Below, piece after piece: positions 18,728 to 27,530 of a DNA stretch of 64,000 nt. The DNA is from CAWFPR01 sp963817635 (GTDB lineage Bacteria; Acidobacteriota; Vicinamibacteria; Vicinamibacterales; 2-12-FULL-66-21). The notes under the pieces are model-generated. The model was not told the origin of the DNA. It searched no databases and was given only the letters and a program-made list of their open reading frames with translations. The stretch's first letter is position 1. Every line of letters begins with the position of its first letter. Made by a program: the position numbers and the translations under genes. The stretch is taken from positions 124,001 through 188,000 of the forward strand of contig CAWFPR010000015.1 in the NCBI GenBank assembly GCA_963817635.1, written 5' to 3'.

Positions 18728-18825
18728 TCACGAAGAGACGAAGGTCACGAAGATCACGAAGAAATCAGAATTACCTTCGTGTTCTTCGTGTGCTTCGTGC
18801 TCCTTCGTGACAGCCGTCGGCGCGT
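18728..18825. repeat. Inverted array of CACGAAG words, downstream of the PspA/AAA operon
   Basis: Several spaced CACGAAG or GACGAAGG copies are followed, after an AT-richer centre, by several CTTCGTG copies, so the whole stretch can fold into a long imperfect hairpin. It lies between the acetamidase-family start (18659) and the end of the 97-aa gene (18851). It may end transcription of the operon or be a mobile palindrome. Confidence 0.7.
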
Positions 18826-18850
18826 GCAGCGTGTCAGCGACACGATGCCT

Positions 18851-19144
18851 CTATGCTCCTTCAAACGCAATCTTCGCCCGCTCTGCCTGCAACTCGTGGA
18901 GCAGCCGCATCACGTTGTAGGCCGTCATCTCGACCAGCACGCGCGTCACCTGCGCGTGCAGCGTGTCGTCGAGCTTCGACTCGAGCGCCTTCAGCGCCGT
19001 GACGACGTGCGCTTCCTGCTTCGCGAGCTCGGCCTTCGTCACGACGCCGTCGGCGAGCGCCGAGGTAAAAGATTCGAGCTTCGCCACTTCTTCGTGCACC
19101 ACCAGATGCTCCGCCTTGTCGTCGAACCAGCTCGTGCGCGCCAT
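18851..19144 (-). CDS. Small helical protein, last gene of the PspA/AAA operon
   Basis: 97 aa with no membrane segment. The sequence is almost entirely heptad-like helix (VAKLESFTSALADGVVTKAELAKQEAHVVTALKALESKL). I do not recognise a family. Its start lies nine bases past the AAA+ ATPase stop, so it is certainly cotranscribed and is likely a partner, adaptor or substrate of that ATPase. The start codon ATG has a GGAGG box. Confidence 0.75.
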   Translation of the reverse strand: MARTSWFDDKAEHLVVHEEVAKLESFTSALADGVVTKAELAKQEAHVVTALKALESKLDDTLHAQVTRVLVEMTAYNVMRLLHELQAERAKIAFEGA

Positions 19145-19153
19145 GTCGCCTCC

Positions 19154-20923
19154 CTACAGTGAGTTGACCATCTGTTTGAGGGCGGTGAGCCTGGCCTGCA
19201 GCTTCGCGCGCCCGCCGTCGCCGTCAATCCGCTCGAGGATCGCCGGCGGCAGGAATTGCCGATCCGTGCATTCGAGAATCGCGGCTGTTTCCTGGAGATC
19301 GCGCTCGAGCCCCTGCGTGGACGGCAGGAACTGCGCGACCACCTCGGCCAGCGCCTCGCGCGTGATGTGATCCGCGCCCGCCAGCAGCGACGTGCGCCAC
19401 GCGCGCCCGACCATGCCCTCGATGTCGGCCCCCGAAAGGTGTCCCCGCTGCGGAATGGCCGGCACATCGTCGGGCGCGAGCCGCGAGCCGAGCTTCTTCG
19501 CGAGAATCAGGAACATCTGGTGAATCTCGCTCTCGTCGGTCGGATAGAAGAGCGGGATGTGCACCTCGGCGCGGCCCTGGCGCTTGAGGTCGATCGGGAG
19601 CAGATCGGGACGCGCGGTCAGCAGCATCCAGAGGATCTGTCCCCTGTAGCGTGTATCGCCCATCTGCGCGGCAATCATCCCGAAGACGCGGCTCGACGTG
19701 CCGGAATCCCCTTCCGACTCGCGGCTGCCGAGCGCCGCGTCCGCTTCGTCCACCACGACGACGACCGGCCCCATCGCGCGCAGCACCGCGAGCACGCGTT
19801 CGAGGTTGCCCTCGGTCTCGCCGACGTACTTCGACCTGAAATTCTTCAGGACGACGCACGGTACGCCGATCTCGCCGCTGAGGCACTGCGCCATGAACGA
19901 CTTGCCCGTCCCGACCGGACCGCAGAGCAGGTAGCCCATCGGAAGCGTGTCCAGCGCGCCGCGCTTGAGGAGCGCCGCGTCCTCGCGCAGCCGCGCCTTG
20001 GCGGCCTCGTGTCCGACGACGATGTCGAGCGTCCAGCGGGGCTCGATGAACTCGAGCAGCCCGCGCCCCTGGCGTTCGAGCAGCCGCTTCTTGAGCGCCT
20101 GGAAGACCGCCGAGTCGAGCCGACGATCCCCCTCGCGCGCCGACTGCACGAGCACGTTCAGATCCGCGAGCGAAACGCCCGCGGTCAGCCGCGCGAGCTG
20201 CCCGGCGTCGTAGTCGGAGAACGTCGCCAGCGCCTCGACGCCCGTGCCCGCCACCAGGAACTCCCTGCGGTCTGCCTCGGTCGGCAGCGGTACTTCGAGG
20301 GTCGCCACATGCGGATTGCCGGTGAGCCGATCGTTCAGGTCCGCCAGGCGCTCGTCCACCAGCACGAACGCCATGTTCAGGCGTTTCACGTGCGGGCTCA
20401 TCGCCCAGTTGAGCATCGTCACGAGCTGCGACGAGGACGCCAGGTTCAGCCGCCCGGGCTCTCCCGCGGGGAACACGTAGGAGGCCTGGTCGAGGATGAG
20501 CGCGAAGCTCACCCGGTCCTTCTCCGCCGCCATGATGTTGTTGCGCACGAATCGATCGATCGCGGCAAAGGCGGTGGCCGGGTCCTTCGGCAGTCCGGAC
20601 AGGTCGCCGACCTTCCGGTTGACGAGCGTGACCATGTCGGCCAGCCGCTGCTCGTCACGCCCCGCGTAGGCGCGCAGGCCGCTTCCCAGGTCGTAGCGCA
20701 GAATGATGGACCAGCGGCCGAACACCTGCTCGGCGAGGAACTCGGCCAGCCCGCCGCCGCGCGCGGGTTCGCCCGGGCGCGTCTGGAACAGATCGAACGT
20801 GTTGCCGTGGAGCACGAACGCGGCCGTCGTGCCGGAGAAGTACAGCTCGCCGAGCTGCGACGCCCATCTGGGGAACCAGTCCGGGAGGTCCATCGGGCGG
20901 CGCGGCGTGGTCTCAGGCGTCAT
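19154..20923 (-). CDS. AAA+ ATPase with degenerate first and active second module
   Basis: 589 aa. Residues 1-260 resemble an ATPase-like fold (FVLHGNTFDLF, ALILDQASYVF, MAFVLVDERLADL) but lack a Walker A loop. Residues about 300-540 are a classical AAA+ module: Walker A GPVGTGKS (about 333), Walker B VVVVVDEADAAL (about 388) and sensor-1 LLTARPDLLP. It belongs broadly with Cdc48/FtsH-like remodelling ATPases, without a protease domain. The ATG overlaps the upstream coiled-coil gene by 11 bases. The likely role is ATP-driven remodelling of a membrane or PspA assembly in this operon; the substrate is unknown. Confidence 0.85.
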   Translation of the reverse strand: MTPETTPRRPMDLPDWFPRWASQLGELYFSGTTAAFVLHGNTFDLFQTRPGEPARGGGLAEFLAEQVFGRWSIILRYDLGSGLRAYAGRDEQRLADMVTLVNRKVGDLSGLPKDPATAFAAIDRFVRNNIMAAEKDRVSFALILDQASYVFPAGEPGRLNLASSSQLVTMLNWAMSPHVKRLNMAFVLVDERLADLNDRLTGNPHVATLEVPLPTEADRREFLVAGTGVEALATFSDYDAGQLARLTAGVSLADLNVLVQSAREGDRRLDSAVFQALKKRLLERQGRGLLEFIEPRWTLDIVVGHEAAKARLREDAALLKRGALDTLPMGYLLCGPVGTGKSFMAQCLSGEIGVPCVVLKNFRSKYVGETEGNLERVLAVLRAMGPVVVVVDEADAALGSRESEGDSGTSSRVFGMIAAQMGDTRYRGQILWMLLTARPDLLPIDLKRQGRAEVHIPLFYPTDESEIHQMFLILAKKLGSRLAPDDVPAIPQRGHLSGADIEGMVGRAWRTSLLAGADHITREALAEVVAQFLPSTQGLERDLQETAAILECTDRQFLPPAILERIDGDGGRAKLQARLTALKQMVNSL

Positions 20924-21816
20924 GCCGCAACACCTCGCGCAGGTCGGTTTCGAGAATCGCGGGCGGCTCCTCGAGCTGGTCGGCCAGGCCCGTCAGATGC
21001 TGCAGTTCGCTGACGGCCTTCTCGGTCTGGCGCATGCTCTCGGCCGCCGAATCGACCTGACTGCTGAGGAAGTCCGGGTCCTGACGGTTGACCGCCATCT
21101 CGGCGAGCGCCTGGATCTTGCCCTCGATCCGATCCAGCTCGACCGAGACGAAGTCCGCGTTCTTCTTCGCGCGCCCGAAGTTGTCTAGGCGAAGTTCCGC
21201 CATCGCCAGGCTGTCCTGGAGCGACCGGACGATGCGCTCGTCGCCCTCCGCCTGGGCGGCCGCCAGGCTCTTCTTCAGCTCGTCGAGCTTCGTCGTCAGG
21301 TCGTGGTCGTCGATGCTCTGGAGGAAACGGTCGAGCGCGGTCCGCGAGAGCAGCAGCCGCAGGAACAGCCACAGGAGGCGGTCGAGGCCCGGGGTCCGGA
21401 TTTCTTCCGCGGTGCCGCCGCCGTCGCCAGCCGCGCCGCGCACGCCCGCGGCAATCGCGCGCATCTCGACACATCGCGCGTGCAGCCGCTCGAAGCGCTC
21501 GCGCGCCTCGCGCGGCAGCCCCGACAGCACCGCCACGAGTGACACCGGGGCCGGCGCCTTGAGCGGCCGGAGGGACCACTCCGGCCGCATGCACCTTCGC
21601 GTCGATGGCCGCGCGGAAACGCGGCACGGAAATCAGGCCGGTCAGGTACGCCAGTTCACCGGCCGCCACGAGCGGGAGCAGCACGGGCGCGAGGGGCAGC
21701 ATCGCCGCTGCGGCTCCGCCGCCGGCCAGGAACAGCAGGTTCCACCGGAAGAGGAAGGCCTCCTTCAGGTAGTCGCCGAGCCCCGCGCCGACGGGCGGCT
21801 TCGAGGGCGGCGCCAT
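20913..21816 (-). CDS. Membrane protein with cytoplasmic coiled coil, one frameshift
   Basis: The first frame starts with ATG inside the stop of the ABC ATPase gene (TGATG) and encodes MAPPSKPPVG, then two hydrophobic segments (NLLFLAGGGAAAAMLPLAPVLL and a second near LAYLTGLISVP). The second frame, joined between about 21540 and 21600, continues with RFERLHARCVEMR and a long charged helix rich in Leu/Glu heptads (LDELKKSLAAAQAEGDERIV). The total is about 300 aa. I do not recognise a family. The two-TM plus coiled-coil shape and its position before the AAA+ gene suggest a membrane platform for that ATPase. Confidence 0.72.
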
Positions 21817-22616
21817 CAGTCGCCAGCCTTGGTCGACACTTCGAGCTTGTCGATGGTGTCGCGAATGTCGAACACGAGCTCGACGAACGCGGGCTCGCGC
21901 TGCATGTCCTTCGGCGGCCGATCCGGCGGCGGCACCTCGAGTTCCTTCAGGATCGTGCCGGGCGCCGACGAGAAGACGTAGACGCGATCGCCAAGGTAGA
22001 CGGCTTCCTCGATTGAATGCGTCACGAAGAAGACGGTCGCCTGCGCCTCGCGCCAGAGGTTCACGAGCAGCTCCTGCATGTTGAGCCGCGTCGTCGGATC
22101 GAGCGCGCCGAACGGTTCGTCCATGAGGATGATGCGGGGCGACAGGATCAGCGTGCGCGCGATCGCGACGCGCTGCCGCATGCCGCCCGAGAGCTGGCTC
22201 GGGTACTTCTGCGCATCGCGCCCCACGTCGAGGCCGACACGCCCAATCCACTCGCGCGCGCGCTCCCGCCGCTCGGCCGCGGCCACGCCGCGGCACTCCA
22301 GGCCGAAGGCCACGTTGTCCTCGACGGTGCGGTTGTCGAACGATGTGTAGTCCTGGAAGACCATGCTGCGATCGGGCCCCGGCGGGCGGACCGGAGTCCC
22401 GCCGATGAGCACGCGGCCCGAGGTCGCCGGGTGGTGGGGGCGCAATCCGGCGATGAGCCGCAGCACAGTGGACTTGCCGCAGCCGGATGGCCCGAGGATC
22501 GCGATGAACTCCCCCTTGTCCGGACGATCCGGCACGGCAAACGTCACGTCGCGGATGACAGTCGTGTCCCCGAACCGTTTCGTCACGTCCTGGAACTCGA
22601 CGACGTTGACGCTCAC
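21816..22616 (-). CDS. ABC transporter ATP-binding protein (nitrate/sulfonate/taurine type)
   Basis: 266 aa from a GTG start that overlaps the permease stop (GTGA). Walker A GPSGCGKST (about residue 43), Q-loop VFQDYTSFDN, signature LSGGMRQRVAIAR, Walker B ILMDEPFGALD and H-loop FFVTHSIEEAVYLGDRV are all intact. It matches the SsuB/TauB/NrtD import group. It powers the adjacent permease. In most such systems the substrate is a small organic anion, but the unusual partners here make that uncertain. Confidence 0.92.
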   Translation of the reverse strand: MSVNVVEFQDVTKRFGDTTVIRDVTFAVPDRPDKGEFIAILGPSGCGKSTVLRLIAGLRPHHPATSGRVLIGGTPVRPPGPDRSMVFQDYTSFDNRTVEDNVAFGLECRGVAAAERRERAREWIGRVGLDVGRDAQKYPSQLSGGMRQRVAIARTLILSPRIILMDEPFGALDPTTRLNMQELLVNLWREAQATVFFVTHSIEEAVYLGDRVYVFSSAPGTILKELEVPPPDRPPKDMQREPAFVELVFDIRDTIDKLEVSTKAGD

Positions 22617-23434
22617 TCCTCCACCACCCGGTACGGAAAGAGCCCGCGCTGGAACCAGAAGAGCAGCCGGTCGATCCCGAAGGCGAGCAGCCCGATGATG
22701 AGCAGGATCAGGATGATGTGCTCCGACATGCCGCGACGCTGGCTGGTCATCAGCAGGTAGCCCAGGCCGTGCTTCGCGTTGATCAGCTCGGCCAGCATGA
22801 TGTAGCCGAATGCGAGCCCGAACAGGTGCCGCAGGCTGTTGTAGATGTCGGGCAGCGCCAGCGCCACGAGCACCTTGCGCACGATCTGCAGCGGTGTCGC
22901 GCCGAGCGTCGCGGCCGTCTCGACGTAGCGGTCGGGCACGCCGACAATGGCCGCGACCACGTCGGAGTACACGAACGGCACGCAGGCGATGAAGATGAAC
23001 ATCACCTTCTGCGTTTCGTCGATGCCGAACCAGAGGATGGTCAGCGGAATGAGCGCCGCTACTGGCAGGTTGCGGCCGAAGAGCGCGAGCGGGGCACCGG
23101 CGGCCTGCACGACGCGCCACGACCCGGCGATGATGCCGAGCGGGACCCCGACGAGCGCCGCCAGGCCGAAGCCGATGAGCACCCGCTGGAGCGTGGCGGC
23201 GATGCTCTGGAGGAGCGCCCGCTCCTTCAGCAGCGCCGGGAAGCTGCGGAAGACTTCCAGCGGGCTCGGCAGGATGACGGGCGACACGAACCGCTCCTCT
23301 GGCGACGGCCCGATCGTCGCCAGCCACCAGAGGAACAGGATGAACAGCACGGCGCCGACGCCCACGAGCCGTCGGGTCATCGGGCTGGGCGGCACGCGCA
23401 GCGTGAACCACGCGGACTGCGATCGGGGCGCCAT
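22613..23434 (-). CDS. ABC transporter permease (SsuC/TauC type)
   Basis: 273 aa with about six membrane segments. The EAA-loop is visible as YVETAATLGATPLQIVRKVLVALALPDI. The first half LLQSIAATLQRVLIGFGLAALVGVPLGI is typical of nitrate/sulfonate/taurine permeases. It starts on the base after the stop of the substrate-binding gene and overlaps the ATPase gene by four bases. One gene only, so the permease should act as a homodimer. Confidence 0.92.
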   Translation of the reverse strand: MAPRSQSAWFTLRVPPSPMTRRLVGVGAVLFILFLWWLATIGPSPEERFVSPVILPSPLEVFRSFPALLKERALLQSIAATLQRVLIGFGLAALVGVPLGIIAGSWRVVQAAGAPLALFGRNLPVAALIPLTILWFGIDETQKVMFIFIACVPFVYSDVVAAIVGVPDRYVETAATLGATPLQIVRKVLVALALPDIYNSLRHLFGLAFGYIMLAELINAKHGLGYLLMTSQRRGMSEHIILILLIIGLLAFGIDRLLFWFQRGLFPYRVVEE

Positions 23435-25163
23435 CTACTTGGCCGGAGCCGCCTCTGCCGGGTACACCTTGATCTCGACGCGCCGGTTCTTCGCCGCGTT
23501 GTCGGGGTCGGACGAATCCGCCGGGCAATCCCACCCGAGGCCGGCCGTCGCGAACTGGTTCGGCTGGAGCGTCGGGAACTTGCGGAGGATGCCCTGCTTG
23601 ACCGAGTTCGCCCGGTTGAGCGACAGCTCCTGCACGAGGCTCTTCGGCACCTGGCTCTTCATCGACGCGTCCGTGTGGCCCTCGATCACGATCCGCGCGG
23701 CGCCGTACTGGCCGGCGAGCTTGCCGACTTCCTCGATCACGAACTGGACGTTCGGATCGTAGAGCTCCTCGACGTCCTTGCCGTCCACCGACCGGGTGAT
23801 CTTCTTGTTCAGGTCCCACGAGTTCGGGAAGAAATGCAGGACCACGGTCTTGGTGAGGATCTCGTTCTGCTCTCCCTGGATCGTGCCGGCCGCCGACGGG
23901 GCGAACTGCACGTCGTACTCGTTCTTCTGGCTGGCGTATTTCGGCTCGTCGGCCAGCTTCCGGAGAATCGAGAAGTCCATCACCTGGTCGAACGGCGTCT
24001 GCTGCGTCACCGCGTTGATCTTCTTGTAGAGGAAGTACGCGGTGTTCCAGGTGCGTTCGAAGTTGGTGGGGTTGTTCTGGTTCAGGAAGAAGTCGCGGTT
24101 CTCGGCATAGTTGGTCGAGTGCGCGTCGCCGAGCATCCCGAGCGTGTCGCTCTCGGGGATCGAATAGCCGGCGGCCATCAGCTTCGCGACCTTCTGGCGC
24201 GCGTCCTGTCCCTTCAGGTCCATCATCGCGTCGAAGATGCCGCGGACGATTCCCTCCATGATGTCCGGGTTGTCCTTGGCGAAGTCCGCGCGCGCGAACC
24301 ACACGTCGGCGATCAGCTTGTTCGCCGTGGACGTGGTCACGATGAGCTTGTTGCCCTTGACCTTCTCGAGGTTGTAGATGTCGGGCGCCCAGCTCACCGC
24401 GCCCGCGATGCTCTTGTCGGCGTTGAACGCCGCGGCGGCCTGGAAGGCGTCCTGGGTGAACTTGAAGTCCACTTCGGCCGGCTGCACGCCGGAGTTGATC
24501 AGCGCGTTCAGGACGAAGAAGTGCGACGGTGAGTTCTGCGCGAGCACCATCTTCTTGCCGCGCAGATCCGCCATCGTCGTGATGGAGTCGCGGACGACGA
24601 TGCCGTCGCCGCCGTTGGACCAGTCGACCTGCTGGTAGATGCGCGGCATGACGCGCGAGTCCTTGCGCAGCCCTTCGAGGAAGAGCGGCACCATGTCGAG
24701 GGTCGCCCACCCGATGTGGAGATTGCCGGCGGCGTAGGCGTCGCGCATCGCGATCGGGATCGTCGATGAGCACGAGCTCGACCTTGAAATCCTTGCCCGA
24801 GGGCGTCTTCCACAGCTTGCCGGCCTTGAAGCCGTTGTTCGCGTAGATGATCGGTCCCCAGCCGGCCCACACGTTGATGGCGAAGCGCACCGTGCGGTCG
24901 GCCATCGGGGTGTAGTTGGAGATGCCCTTGACCTCGGGCAGCCGGGTCGCGGCGACGTAGTTGTATTCCTTGACCGTCGTGATGCCGGACGTGTCGGGTG
25001 CTTCGGCACCCGCCTGCATCTGCTTGAGTTCGTCCTGGCTGAACCGCCCGGCGTCGCCGCCCGGCATATAGCCGCCGTAGCGGTAGATGGCCAGCCCGAC
25101 GAGGCCAAGCACCACCACGAGCACCGCGACGTAGAACATGGGTCTGGGCTGTCCATTCGCCAT
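23435..25163 (-). CDS. Membrane-anchored NMT1-type substrate-binding protein fused to a C-terminal OmpA domain, one frameshift
   Basis: The ATG at 25163 (AAGGAG upstream) gives an N-terminal anchor (MFYVAVLVVVLGLVGLAIYRYGG) and the start of a periplasmic-binding domain (VRFAINVWAGWGPIIYANNGF). After a one-base shift near 24757 the domain continues with AGNLHIGWATLDMV, VVRDSITTMADLRGKKMVL and FSILRKLADEPKY. The last 130 residues are OmpA-like: IVIEGHTDASM, LSLNRANSVKQGIL and AKNRRVEIKV, the peptidoglycan-binding pattern with its Asp and Arg. Total about 575 aa. Ordinary binding proteins lack both an anchor and an OmpA tail, so this one would tie the ABC importer to the cell wall. Confidence 0.85.
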
Positions 25164-25182
25164 CGGTCTCTGTCTCCTTGTC

Positions 25183-25242
25183 AGGGGCGGCTCTCGAGCC
25201 GCCCCTCCACAAATCGTCGTCCAGGGCGGCTCTCGGGCCGCC
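25183..25242. promoter_or_regulatory. Two adjacent GC-rich hairpins between pspA and the binding-protein gene
   Basis: A perfect 24-base palindrome (AGGGGCGGCTC, TC, GAGCCGCCCCT) occupies 25183-25206, and a second hairpin with GGGCGGC/GCCGCCC arms occupies about 25223-25242. They lie in the only sizeable gap of the operon after pspA. They could attenuate, pause or protect the transcript and so set a different level for PspA than for the ABC genes. The first hairpin sits 20 bases before the ATG of the binding-protein gene. Confidence 0.65.
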
Positions 25243-25259
25243 CGCACGACAATCGGTCC

Positions 25260-26025
25260 CTACGAGTTCGTCTGTTTCTGAACGTCCGCCTCGGTCGCCG
25301 CCGGACCCAGGTCCTTGGCCGCCTGCGCGACGGTGGCGGTGTCGGGGGACTTCAGTCCGAGTTCCACTTCGAATTCGGAGAGTGCCTGGTCCGCCAGTTG
25401 CGCCTGCATCCGTTCCTCGGCCTTGATCTCGGCGATGCCCTTTTCGGACAGGTCCGCGGCTACGCGCACCTTGCCGCGGTTCTGGTCGATCTTCTGCTGG
25501 ATGACCGATTCGATTTCGCCGAAGTCGGTCGTGAGGTTGACGTCGAAGCTCTCCGACAGCTTCGCGATTTCCGCCTCGGCTGCTCGTCATCTTCAGCTCG
25601 GCATCGTATTTCTGAATCTTCTCGCGCAGCTCGATCAGCTTTTCGTTCGCGTGCTGGATTTTCTTGAGGTTGTTGCCGTAGGCGGTCTCGTGCATCGCGA
25701 GCTGCTGCTCGTTGCCCGCCAGCTCCTCCTTCGCTTTCTGCAGTTCGAGCGCGAATTTCGCGGCGGTCGCGCGATCCCCGGCTTTCAGGTACGCCTTCGT
25801 CTCGGCCTCGAGCTTCTGCACGTGCGACTTGTTGGCGGACACCTGGCGCGTGACGCGCTCGACCAGGCCCCGGTACTGCTCGAGGCCGCCGCGTCCCTCC
25901 TTGAGCTGCTCGACGGCGCGGTCGTACTCATAGCGCATCTGTGCGATCGGGTCGGCCTCCCAGAACAGGTTGGCGACCTTGTTGATCTGCGACATGAAGG
26001 CGGACCAGAACTTGTGGAGAATCAC
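25260..26025 (-). CDS. pspA: PspA/IM30-family membrane-stress protein, one frameshift
   Basis: About 255 aa. The N-terminal amphipathic helix and coiled coil are typical: INKVANLFWEADPIAQMRYEYDRAVEQLKEG, then long Lys/Glu/Gln-rich helices (KLEAETKAYLKAGDRATAAKF, LAMHETAYGNNLKKIQHANEKL). After a one-base shift near 25581 it continues AEIAKLSESFDVNLTT and ends in a charged helix with QALSEFEVELGL. PspA/Vipp1 proteins form ESCRT-III-like polymers on damaged membranes. This one has no pspBC or pspF nearby; it sits second in an operon with a vWA lipoprotein, an ABC importer and an AAA+ ATPase. Confidence 0.85.
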
Positions 26026-26058
26026 GGCGGCTCCTTCTACGAATCGTGTATACGAGGG

Positions 26059-26836
26059 CTACTTCTTGTCGGGTTCACGCTCGCCGGCGTCGATCGCTTC
26101 GGCCAGGATCTTCCCCTGGTAGACGTTCTCGAGCGCGGCCTGCAGCTCGGGGCCCGAGCCGGCGCCGAACACGTCGCCGCCGACGTCCTTGAGGAAGGCG
26201 AACTTCGCGGGACTCGTGTCGAAGGCGACGAAATAGATCTGGACCGCGTGCTCGCTCTTGCTCCAGATGTCGCGCGCGACCTGATCGGGTTCGCGGCCGT
26301 TGGTATTCTCGCCGTCGGTCACGACCAGGATGTACTTCCGGAACACGCCGGCCCGGTAGAGGTCGGGGCGGGCCTCGCGCATCGCGTCGCCGATCGCGGT
26401 GCCGCCGCCCGGCCGCCGCAGGTTCGCGAGCGCGGCGCGGATCCCGGCCGCGGTCGTACGGCTCGATCGGCTGCAGCACGTCCACGTCGCTCGAGAAGCT
26501 GTAGAGGCCAATCTTGATCGGAAAGTCGGGCCGCCGCGCGACGAAGGCGTCCGTCGCGTCGAGCACGCGCTCGATGGTCTCGCGCGCGACGTCGTACTTC
26601 GACTGCGTGCCGCCGGGGGCCCTCTCCTTCATCGAGCCGGACGTGTCGATCAGGATCGCGACGGCGGCGCCGAGCCCCTCGTCCACTTCCGACTGGTAGG
26701 GAGCATCGGCACGATCGCCGTCGTTGCCGGCGTCGCGCGACGGCCGGCGTTCGACGGTGCACGCCGCCCCGAGCACGGCGAGCGCCGCCGCAACACACGT
26801 GAACGAAGCGGCCTGTCTTGCCGTGAGGTGGCTCAT
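26059..26836 (-). CDS. vWA-domain secreted protein or lipoprotein, one frameshift
   Basis: First gene of the eight-gene operon. The ATG at 26836 has AGG eight bases upstream. A signal peptide ends near AVLGAAC, close to but not a perfect lipobox. The vWA domain has the MIDAS motif AILIDTSGSMKE, FSSDVDVLQP, GGGTAIGDAM and VVTDGENTNG, so metal-ion dependent protein binding is expected. The frame changes near 26455. About 259 aa. vWA proteins commonly pair with AAA+ ATPases (MoxR or CbbQ type); here the ATPase is six genes downstream and the vWA is on the other side of the membrane. Confidence 0.82.
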
Positions 26837-26987
26837 GGACATCACCTGTTGTTGATCGAAGCAGTCTAGCGTCGGGGTGCCCCTGAATCAAGCGGCGCAC
26901 CGGCGAACCGTGGTCTGGCCCCGGTGAACGGGACCACGCGGCGGCACAGGAAGGCGGCCGCACCGCGCGGGGGCGGTTCGCGAACCT

Positions 26988-27450
26988 TCACGGCGCCAGG
27001 TCGAGTTCCATCTCGTTGTCGCGCCCGCGGAAACCGGCGCGCTCGTAGACGCGGCGACCTGACGCGCTCGTGTGCAGGCGGAGCCGCGCGAACCGTTCCC
27101 GGCGGGCATGCTCGACGGCGGCCCGCGTGAGCGCCAGCGCGATACCGCCATGGCGTGCGCCGGGGACGACGTAGACGTTGAGCACGTAGCCTTCGACGGT
27201 CCGGAGGTTCCCCGGCGTCGGCAGCCGCGGATAGGTCAGCAGCACGAGTGCGCCGACGGTCCGGACGTCGGGACTCTCCGCGATCCAGCCGACGCAGCCG
27301 CCTTCCGCCAGCAGATGCTCGAGCCGCTCGCGGCACGCGTGCTCGAAGCCGGCGGGCGCGGGACGTCCGTCGAGTTCCTCGAACAATCACGCGGCACCGG
27401 GCGAGCCGGGCGGCATCCGCCGCTGCAGCCCTGCGGATTGCGTATTCCAT
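26988..27450 (-). CDS. GNAT-family N-acetyltransferase, one frameshift
   Basis: About 154 aa. The start MEYAIRRAAAADAARLARCRV reads into MFEELDG if one base is removed from an AA pair near 27387; the repaired RVMFEELDG is the usual GNAT beginning. The acetyl-CoA site is VLNVYVVPGARHGGIALALTRAAVEHAR, and the C-terminal HTSASGRRVYERAGF is the usual acceptor-side element. Substrate unknown. It is divergent from the GntR gene with about 80 bases between them. Confidence 0.8.
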
Positions 27451-27490
27451 CGCGGTCCATCCTCGCACAGCCGCGCCGGTCCGTTCACAC

Positions 27491-27530
27491 TTGACAGCCC
27501 ACAGTAGCACTGTGCTATATCAGTAATACA
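27491..27530 (+). promoter_or_regulatory. Promoter and palindromic operator of the GntR/ABC operon
   Basis: TTGACA at 27491-27496 is a perfect -35 box, and an AT-rich TATATC-like -10 lies at about 27515-27521. The 13-base palindrome TAGCAC-T-GTGCTA (27505-27517) fills the spacer between them, an ideal spot for repression by the encoded YtrA-like regulator. The GTG start codon (27531) falls about ten bases after the -10, which implies a leaderless or nearly leaderless transcript. No Shine-Dalgarno box is present. Confidence 0.7.

Noticed and set aside
25260..26025. Programmed frameshift in pspA
   Set aside because: There is no slippery heptamer at the junction near 25581, and the same kind of break occurs in many unrelated genes of the window.
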